A stretch of DNA of 11,127 nt. Source: Candidatus Nitrosymbiomonas sp. (lineage in GTDB: Bacteria > Sysuimicrobiota > Sysuimicrobiia > Sysuimicrobiales > Humicultoraceae). A program made the translations under genes and the position numbers. The notes beneath the pieces are model-generated. The model made no database searches. It was given only the letters and a program-made list of their open reading frames with translations, and was not told the origin of the DNA. The stretch covers positions 1-11,127 of the forward strand of contig DYHL01000071.1 of the NCBI GenBank assembly GCA_020724185.1, written 5' to 3'. Position 1 is the first letter of the stretch; each line of letters opens with the position of its first letter. This document shows positions 6,573 through 11,127 of the stretch, in pieces.

Positions 6573-7358
6573 TTACCGTCGCCGCACGGTGATGGCTGCG
6601 TACCAGCCGTCCCAGGCCATCGTGCACGGGCACGGGGTGGATCCCACGGCAGTCGTTGACCACTGGATTGATCGGTAGCCCACCTCGAGTCCGGCCTCCG
6701 GAGAGAGCAGTCTTCCCAGTGCCAGGTTGTAGTCCCTGATGCTGGCGGTGCCACCCGGCGGGGTGAGCACGCCGAAAATGCTGTGGTTGATTGACCATGT
6801 CCCCAAGGCAGCCGAGCCCGACAGGTACCACGCCTCCCGGAACGGTACGTACAGATCGAGGCCGTAGCGCAGGCCGTTGGCAGTGAAGTTGCGGATCCCG
6901 CCGTCCACCGTAACGTCCAGGGCGCCACTGCCGTATCCGGCGAACACGGTCATCTCAGCGCCACGCCAGTTGGCCGGCGCTATCAGGTAGTGAAGGTTCG
7001 TGGAGAAGAAGCGGTTCGTGCCAGGGGACGATCCAAACCCGCCCTCCGTATTCACCAGGTTGTTCCCCCCGCCGGTGTCGTAGGCGAGGCTCCAGATGAA
7101 CCGGTTGACCGGCCGCGAACGGAACTCGAAGCCCAGCAGGGTCGAGTCCCAGACGATATTGCCCGGGGCCAGGCTGTCAAGGTAGTTCAACGGACGGACG
7201 CGCTCTGGCCGAGCCCCGTTCTCTCCCGGCTGCGACGGGCTTGCAGGGGTTGACCACAGTCTGAGCTTGAACGTCTGTGCGCTGGCCGTATCGGCCGCCA
7301 CCGCCACCAACAGCGCAATCATGAGGACGGTCGCTAGAAGCACGGCACTTCCACGCAT
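6573..7358 (-). CDS. Exported beta-barrel-like protein of unknown function
   Basis: The 261-residue protein has a long signal peptide (hydrophobic AVLLATVLMIALLVAVAA at 5-22, likely cleavage after ASA at 27). The mature part consists of repeated amphipathic strands with many aromatic residues. Examples are GNIVWDSTLLGFEFR (66-80), RFIWSLAYDTG (86-96), MTVFAGYGSGALDVTVDGG (136-154), LRYGLDLYVPF (163-173), AWYLSGSAALGTWSI (176-190), LEVGYRSIQWST (224-235) and a last strand GWYAAITVRRR. This pattern suits a small outer-membrane beta-barrel of about 8-10 strands. The final residues are Arg rather than the usual aromatic C-terminus, so membrane insertion by the standard signal is uncertain. A CPC motif (243-245) just before the last strand is unusual. 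The ATG has GGAGGTGA close upstream. The gene is divergent from the MFS transporter gene. I do not recognise the family. Confidence 0.8.
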   Translation of the reverse strand: MRGSAVLLATVLMIALLVAVAADTASAQTFKLRLWSTPASPSQPGENGARPERVRPLNYLDSLAPGNIVWDSTLLGFEFRSRPVNRFIWSLAYDTGGGNNLVNTEGGFGSSPGTNRFFSTNLHYLIAPANWRGAEMTVFAGYGSGALDVTVDGGIRNFTANGLRYGLDLYVPFREAWYLSGSAALGTWSINHSIFGVLTPPGGTASIRDYNLALGRLLSPEAGLEVGYRSIQWSTTAVGSTPCPCTMAWDGWYAAITVRRR

Positions 7359-7394
7359 GCTTCACCTCCACAGATCTGGGCCTGCACTGGATAC

Positions 7395-7410
7395 ACGACA
7401 AGTATGTCGT
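7395..7410. promoter_or_regulatory. Palindrome in a divergent spacer, candidate operator
   Basis: ACGACA-AGTA-TGTCGT is a perfect 6-bp dyad around a four-base centre. It lies in the 102-bp spacer between the minus-strand beta-barrel-like gene and the plus-strand MFS gene. This is where an efflux-pump repressor of the TetR or MarR type would bind, but no regulator gene is nearby. A GATATT (7414-7419) next to it could be a plus-strand -10, without a clear -35. The dyad is seen directly; its function is speculative. Confidence 0.35.
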
Positions 7411-7460
7411 TGCGATATTCGCTCCCTGCGCGCGGCCTCCTGCTCTGAGGGGAAAGCCGG

Positions 7461-8678
7461 GTGCCCGTGCGGAATACCCGGGTGATGTCTCCTGCCGAAC
7501 CTGCGCCCACCAGCCGCCAGAGTTGGATGCTGCTTGCAACGGTCTTCCTCGTGATGGTGGGCTTCGGCATCGTCATGCCGATCCTGCCGTTCTTCGCGCG
7601 GCGGTTCGGCGCCTCGCCGGTGCAGATGGGTCTGCTGATCACGGCATGGGCGGTTGCCCAGTTCGTGGCCTCACCCTTCTGGGGGCTGGCCGCCGACCGG
7701 GTCGGAAGGAAGCCGGTGCTGGTCGCCGGCCTGTTCGGCTACACGTTCGCATTCCTGGGCATGGCGCTCGCCCAATCCTATGGCATGCTGCTGGCCGCGC
7801 GCATCGTCGGCGGACTTCTCTCGGCCTCAGTGTTGCCGTCCGCGCAGGCCATCGCCGCGGACCTCAGCGCGCCGGAGGAGCGTAGCGCCGTGATGGGCAG
7901 GATGGGCGCGGGGTTTGGCCTGGGCTTCCTGGTGGGGCCCGCGGCCGGAGGCGCCCTGGCGCTCGCCGGCCCGCTGGTTCCGTTCTACGCGGCCGCGGTC
8001 GCGTCGGCGCTGGCCCTGCCACTGGTGATTCGATTGGTGGCTGAGCCGCCCGTCGACGCCCGGCGCGCGGCCGCGGCGCGCCTTGGTGCAGGAGCGCTGG
8101 CGCAGGCGCTGCGGAGCCCGGAACTCCCCTTGTATCTGATGGCCTTCGCCACCACCTTTGGCGGGTCGAGCCTGTTCTCGATGCTCGGCTACTACGCGAT
8201 GGACCGGGCGGGCGGGACGCCCTCGGACGTCGGCGTGATGTTCACCGCGCTGGGGCTGGGATCAGTGGTGGCGCAGGGCATCGCCGTGGGGCCGGTGACG
8301 CGGAGGTGGGGAGAGGTCCGCACCATTCGCGCCGGCTTCACAGCAGGCGCTGCGGGGTTCGTGATGGTGGCGCTGGCCGGATCGGTGGCTTCGATCACCG
8401 TAACCGTGTGCATGACCTCGCTTGCGATGGCGTTCCTGCGGCCCTCACTGGCCGCGCTCAACTCCCGCACGACCAGGTTGGGCTACGGCACCTCGCTGGG
8501 GATGCAGACGTCGTTCGACAGTCTGGGCCGCACGCTCGGGCCGTTGTGCGCGGGGACACTGTACAACATGGATCGGGCTGGACCCTTTGCAGGAGCGGCG
8601 GCGGTGTACCTCCTGGCAGCCGCCTCCGCGCTGCGCATGCGCGATGGCGGCGGGCGCCGTCCTACCGTCCCCAGGTAA
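7461..8678 (+). CDS. MFS transporter, DHA1 drug:proton antiporter type
   Basis: The 405-residue inner-membrane protein has about 12 predicted hydrophobic segments, the usual size for the TetA/NorA/Bmr branch of the major facilitator superfamily. Segment 1 ends in GFGIVMPILPFF. Motif A between segments 2 and 3 is GLAADRVGRKPVL (75-87), complete with Asp and the basic cluster. The antiporter motif C in segment 5 is GFGLGFLVGPAAGG (151-164), which marks proton-coupled export. A cytoplasmic Ala/Arg-rich loop lies near residues 194-215. It probably exports small hydrophobic or cationic compounds; the substrate cannot be read from sequence. The start used is GTG at 7461 with GAGGGGAAAG upstream. 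GTG at 7482 or ATG at 7485 would remove seven or eight residues and are also possible. Its 3' end overlaps fabH by 17 bp in convergent orientation. Confidence 0.93.
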   Translation: MPVRNTRVMSPAEPAPTSRQSWMLLATVFLVMVGFGIVMPILPFFARRFGASPVQMGLLITAWAVAQFVASPFWGLAADRVGRKPVLVAGLFGYTFAFLGMALAQSYGMLLAARIVGGLLSASVLPSAQAIAADLSAPEERSAVMGRMGAGFGLGFLVGPAAGGALALAGPLVPFYAAAVASALALPLVIRLVAEPPVDARRAAAARLGAGALAQALRSPELPLYLMAFATTFGGSSLFSMLGYYAMDRAGGTPSDVGVMFTALGLGSVVAQGIAVGPVTRRWGEVRTIRAGFTAGAAGFVMVALAGSVASITVTVCMTSLAMAFLRPSLAALNSRTTRLGYGTSLGMQTSFDSLGRTLGPLCAGTLYNMDRAGPFAGAAAVYLLAAASALRMRDGGGRRPTVPR

Positions 8679-9666
8679 GCACGCAGGCGGCCCAGGTGAA
8701 GCCGCCGCCGAAGCCGATTAGCACGAGGTTATCGCCGTCCTTGATGCGGCCGTCGGACCGTGCCTCCCAGAGCGAGATGGGCACCGAAGCCGAAGAGGTG
8801 TTGCCGTACGCCTCGATGGTGCTGACGAACCGCTCCAGGGGAAGACCGGTCGCGCGGGCCACCGCCTCGGTAATGCGCTGGTTGGCCTGATGCGGCACCA
8901 CTAGCGAAATGTCGTCCAGCGAGAGCCCCGCCTTCTGGACAACTTGAAGGATGGTCTCGGGCACGATCCGCACCGCCAGCTTGAACACCGACTGCCCGTC
9001 CATGCGGGCGCGGTGGAGGCCCTTGGCGACGACCTCCTCGGTCATGGGGACGCGGCTGCCGCCCGAAGGCAGCTTGAGGATGTCCGCCGCGGAGCCGTCG
9101 GAGCCGACGACCGTGGAACGCACCCCGCCCCCGCCCGATGAGGGACCCATCACGACGGCCCCTGCGCCGTCGCCGATCAGCACGCTGGTCGTGCGGTCGC
9201 TCCAATCCGCGAGCCGTGTCAGCACCTCGGCGCCAAGGACGAGCACGTGCCTGACAAGCCCGGCCTCGATCATCTGCGCTGCGGTAACCACCCCGTAGAC
9301 GAAACTGGAGCATGCGGCCAGCAGGTCGAACGCTCCTGCCCGTGTCGCGCCGATCCGCTCTTGGACCAGGCACGCGGTGGCAGGGAAGACCATGTCGGGG
9401 GTAGTGGTTCCGCAGATGATCAGGTCCAAATCCGCCGCAGAGATTCCCGCGTCGCGCAACGCGGCCTCGGCCGCGGGCACGGCCAGGTCTGAAGCGGCCT
9501 GGTCGCCCTCGACTATCCTGCGCGTCCTGATGCCGGTCCGTGTGACGATCCACTCGTCGCTGGTCTCGACGATCTTCTCCAGATCGGCGTTGGTCAGGAT
9601 CCGCGGCGGGACGTGCATGCCGAGCCCCAGGATGGCGGCGCGTGTGATGGTCTGTTGTTGGCACAT
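8662..9666 (-). CDS. fabH: Beta-ketoacyl-ACP synthase III (KAS III)
   Basis: The 334-residue thiolase-fold enzyme condenses an acyl-CoA primer with malonyl-ACP to begin fatty-acid synthesis in the cytoplasm. The triad is present: Cys119 in LLAACSSFVYG, His259 in VPHQANQRI and Asn289 in YGNTSSAS. Other family marks are SDEWIVTRTGIRTRRI (36-51), GDGAGAVV (165-172) and the C-terminal GFGGGFTWA (318-326). Length and motifs match standard FabH. The gene stands alone here: no acyl-carrier-protein, fabD, fabG or plsX gene adjoins it, so it could be a second copy or a relative that primes another pathway. The ATG at 9666 has only a modest ribosome site (AGAGG). It is divergent from the pyridoxamine-oxidase-fold gene across 119 bp and overlaps the MFS gene tail-to-tail by 17 bp. 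Confidence 0.95.
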   Translation of the reverse strand: MCQQQTITRAAILGLGMHVPPRILTNADLEKIVETSDEWIVTRTGIRTRRIVEGDQAASDLAVPAAEAALRDAGISAADLDLIICGTTTPDMVFPATACLVQERIGATRAGAFDLLAACSSFVYGVVTAAQMIEAGLVRHVLVLGAEVLTRLADWSDRTTSVLIGDGAGAVVMGPSSGGGGVRSTVVGSDGSAADILKLPSGGSRVPMTEEVVAKGLHRARMDGQSVFKLAVRIVPETILQVVQKAGLSLDDISLVVPHQANQRITEAVARATGLPLERFVSTIEAYGNTSSASVPISLWEARSDGRIKDGDNLVLIGFGGGFTWAACVLTWGR

Positions 9667-9729
9667 AAGCCTCTAGTTTCGGCGACCAAGAGGGCTGTCC
9701 TGCCTGCCCGGACGCTGCTGGGAATCGGT

Positions 9730-9742
9730 CCGCGGTCCGCGG
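9730..9742. promoter_or_regulatory. CCGCGG-T-CCGCGG dyad in a divergent spacer
   Basis: Two CCGCGG hexamers flank a single T in the 119-bp spacer between fabH and the downstream plus-strand gene. The dyad is part of a tandem GGTCCGC repeat (9727-9742). It could be an operator, but in a genome this rich in G+C such a pattern may arise by chance. Confidence 0.2.
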
Positions 9743-9768
9743 CGTTGAACAGGAGGAATCCAATGCAG

Positions 9769-9774
9769 AGGAGG
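9769..9774 (+). promoter_or_regulatory. Ribosome binding site of the oxidase-fold gene, second of two tandem sites
   Basis: AGGAGG at 9769-9774 lies 11 bp before the ATG at 9786. A second perfect AGGAGG at 9751-9756 serves an ATG at 9763 in another frame. The two segments (aggaggaatcca and aggaggatccca) look like a short duplication. The 9786 start is chosen because its frame gives the recognisable protein. Confidence 0.6.
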
Positions 9775-9785
9775 ATCCCACGGCC

Positions 9786-10184
9786 ATGCAACTCGACGAG
9801 GCAACACGCGCCTTCCTGGGCGAGCCCAACCCCGCGGTGCTCGCCACGGTTTCCCCTAAGGGACGCACGCAGGCCACGCCGGTCTGGTTCGTGCTGGAAG
9901 GCGACAAGATCTTGATCAACACGAGCAAGGGTCGTGTGAAACTACGCAACCTTGAGGCCCAACCGCACATGGCCCTGACCGTTGTTGACCCTAAGAACAT
10001 GTACCGCTACGTGCAGATTCAGGGCAAGGTCGTTCGCTTTGACGCTGAGAACGGCGCCCGTGACATTGACCGGCTCTCGGTGCGCTACACGGGGCAGCCG
10101 TACTCCTACCAATACGGCGGGGGTCCAGAGGATCGCGTGAGCGTGCTCATCCGGCCGCTGTCCGTCAGCGGGATGGGGCGCTAA
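9786..10184 (+). CDS. Pyridoxamine-5'-phosphate-oxidase-fold protein, Rv1155-like (F420/FMN type)
   Basis: The 132-residue protein is a split beta-barrel flavoprotein. It shows PAVLATVSPKGRTQATPVWF (16-35), LINTSKGRVKLRNL (43-56), PHMALTVVDPKN (60-71) and a strand YVQIQGKVV (75-83). This order (first strand with 'G.P...PVWF', then the basic KGR.K..NL loop that holds the cofactor phosphate) is typical of the small Rv1155-like group. Some members of that group use coenzyme F420 and others FMN. The length is usual for the group. It probably works as a cytoplasmic dimer in a reductase or oxidase reaction of unknown substrate. F420 use is inferred from family resemblance only, as no F420 synthesis gene is in the window. 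It overlaps the HAD gene tail-to-tail by 20 bp. Confidence 0.88.
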   Translation: MQLDEATRAFLGEPNPAVLATVSPKGRTQATPVWFVLEGDKILINTSKGRVKLRNLEAQPHMALTVVDPKNMYRYVQIQGKVVRFDAENGARDIDRLSVRYTGQPYSYQYGGGPEDRVSVLIRPLSVSGMGR

Positions 10185-10962
10185 TCATCCATCGCCGGAG
10201 ATCGTTCAGGTTGCGTACGGTTAGATCGGGGCGGGGATCGGCGTCAGTTGGGGACCGGTCCGCGGTCACGCCGGTGAGCACCAGGATCGTGAACAGCCCG
10301 GCTGCGCGGCCCGCGGCTATGTCGGTGCCGAGCTGGTCGCCAACCATCGCCGTCTGCTCGGGGCGCGTCCCGATCCGGGCCATTGCTTCGTGAAGCAGCC
10401 GGGGGTCGGGTTTACCGATCACAACCGGCTTCCGGCCGCTGGCGTACTGCAGCGCGCTGACCAGAGCCCCGGCGCCGGGCATGGCGCCGGTTTCGGTGGG
10501 GACCAGCGGGTCCGGATTTGAGGCCACGAACTCCGCTCCCCCGGCAAGCGCGGCGGTAGCCAGGGCAAGCTTTCGGTAGGTTATCCGCCGGTCCAGTCCG
10601 ACCACGATCGTCGCGACGTCTTCCCAAGCCGGGACGAACCCTGCCCTGGCTATCGCCCGCCGGAACGGCGGTTCGCCGATGACCAGGACGCGGGACCCGG
10701 GCCTCAGGGTGGCGCGCAGGTAGGCCGCGGTTCCCACCGAAGATGTAACGATGCGCTCGGCCGGCACGCGCATGCCCATGGTTGCCAGGAGCCGCGCGTA
10801 CTGGCGTGGGGTGCGGGTACTGTTGTTGGTCACGAGCGCGAAGGGAATACCCATCCGGTCGAGTGCCGCAAGCAGCGCGCGCGCCCCAGGGAGCACGCGC
10901 CTGCCCCGGTAGAGCACGCCGTCCATGTCGAAGAGATAGCCGCGGAGGCTCGTCGGGATCAT
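10165..10962 (-). CDS. HAD-superfamily phosphatase, NagD / p-nitrophenyl-phosphatase type (class IIA)
   Basis: The 265-residue cytoplasmic hydrolase has all four HAD motifs: FDMDGVLYRG with nucleophile Asp12 and acid Asp14; VTNNST (44-48); Lys184 in VIGKPDPRLL; and GDQLGTDI with Asp209 and Asp214. Between motifs II and III lies the C2-type cap (about 75-175), which defines subclass IIA (NagD, phosphoglycolate phosphatase, p-nitrophenyl phosphatase). The substrate is likely a small sugar or nucleotide phosphate. The ATG at 10962 is chosen because conserved sequence begins directly after it (MIPTSLRGYLFDMDG). The frame stays open upstream into the terminal repeat, but those 46 residues are Gly/Pro-rich and have no family match. 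GGTGGAG lies about 11 bp upstream as a modest ribosome site. Confidence 0.93.
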   Translation of the reverse strand: MIPTSLRGYLFDMDGVLYRGRRVLPGARALLAALDRMGIPFALVTNNSTRTPRQYARLLATMGMRVPAERIVTSSVGTAAYLRATLRPGSRVLVIGEPPFRRAIARAGFVPAWEDVATIVVGLDRRITYRKLALATAALAGGAEFVASNPDPLVPTETGAMPGAGALVSALQYASGRKPVVIGKPDPRLLHEAMARIGTRPEQTAMVGDQLGTDIAAGRAAGLFTILVLTGVTADRSPTDADPRPDLTVRNLNDLRRWMISAPSR

Positions 10963-11075
10963 GGTCGCGTTTTCTCCACCGCCCGAGGTCTCCCCTTCCG
11001 GGGGCCCACGGCCTCGACCTGGGGCCGGCGGCCTGCAGGAGGGGGCGGAGGGGACAGCGAACACGAAGTGGCCAA

Positions 11076-11127
11076 GTAACTGCTCAGGTAGCCCCACCAT
11101 GGCGCTGCCTTTGACTGGAGAGTAGTC
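11076..11127 (-). repeat. 52-bp inverted repeat, right copy (probable end of a dispersed element)
   Basis: This is the exact inverted counterpart of 3-54. It begins GTAACTGCTCAGG when read outward, 113 bp upstream of the HAD phosphatase start. Between that start and the repeat (10963-11075) I see only G+C-rich sequence without a convincing promoter or hairpin. Confidence 0.85.

Noticed and set aside
9763..9915. 50-codon small gene behind a perfect ribosome site
   Set aside because: The product is Arg/Pro/Ser-rich without structure and overlaps the start of a recognisable gene in another frame. It is reported as a finding on initiation, not as a gene.
8729..10000. 423-codon minus-strand frame overlapping fabH and the oxidase-fold gene
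   Set aside because: Its translation is Arg/Gly-rich and repetitive. It covers two recognisable genes in other frames and has no ribosome site of note.
10975..11045. Possible hairpins in the G+C-rich stretch upstream of the HAD gene
   Set aside because: Only short stems of about five pairs can be formed, no more than expected from the base composition.
10963..11100. 46-residue N-terminal extension of the HAD phosphatase reaching into the terminal repeat
   Set aside because: Conserved HAD sequence begins at the ATG at 10962. The extension is Gly/Pro-rich, and its first part lies in the dispersed repeat.
1..11127. Linear replicon or phage genome with terminal inverted repeats
   Set aside because: There are no replication, capsid, packaging or telomere-protein genes, the content is chromosomal housekeeping, and a 52-bp repeat is short for such telomeres. 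An assembly break at a repeat explains it more simply.
1..11127. Complete circular element
   Set aside because: The matching ends are inverted, not direct, so the window does not close into a circle.

Overview
The window is an 11.1-kb piece of a high-G+C bacterial genome (roughly two thirds G+C by eye, with G/C-rich third codon positions and several GTG starts). The gene content is chromosomal. There are no tRNAs, rRNAs, CRISPR arrays or transposase genes. Several exported proteins, one of which looks like an outer-membrane beta-barrel, hint at a diderm. An Rv1155-like flavin/F420-type oxidoreductase hints at a lineage that may use F420. I cannot assign a phylum from this sequence; a little-cultured Terrabacteria-type lineage is only a guess.

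The same 52-bp sequence sits at both ends in inverted orientation (3-54 and 11076-11127). The window is therefore probably a whole contig that stops at two copies of a dispersed repeat, such as the terminus of an insertion sequence.

Left part, minus strand (167-2895), in transcription order: a cold-shock protein followed by a hairpin terminator; an OmpR/PhoB-type response regulator; its HAMP-type histidine kinase 5-11 bp downstream; and a small secreted alanine-rich helical protein that also has a hairpin terminator. Between the kinase and the secreted protein lies a direct repeat with an exact 11-bp period (773-791). That is the geometry expected for an OmpR-family operator, so the secreted protein is probably a target of the adjacent two-component system.

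Centre, plus strand (3043-6471): two M16-family exported peptidase-like proteins whose genes overlap by 4 bp, then an exported protein of unknown function. The first M16 protein keeps the HxxEH zinc motif but has lost the C-terminal Tyr. The second has lost the whole zinc site but keeps the Arg/Tyr pair. This complementary pattern fits a two-chain protease. A bidirectional hairpin terminator (6494-6531) ends this unit and the convergent minus-strand gene for a beta-barrel-like exported protein (6573-7358).

Right part: a drug-efflux-type MFS transporter (+, 7461-8678) runs tail-to-tail into fabH (-, 8662-9666), with a 17-bp overlap. A small pyridoxamine-oxidase-fold protein (+, 9786-10184) runs tail-to-tail into a NagD-type HAD phosphatase (-, 10165-10962), with a 20-bp overlap. 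These look like ordinary, loosely packed chromosomal genes.

The most interesting points are the complementary M16 pair, the two-component system with its secreted protein and 11-bp-period operator, and the terminal inverted repeat. I see no strong evidence for a wholly new multi-gene system. There is no gap of more than 300 bases without a gene; the longest gene-free stretches are the two ends and 671-794.
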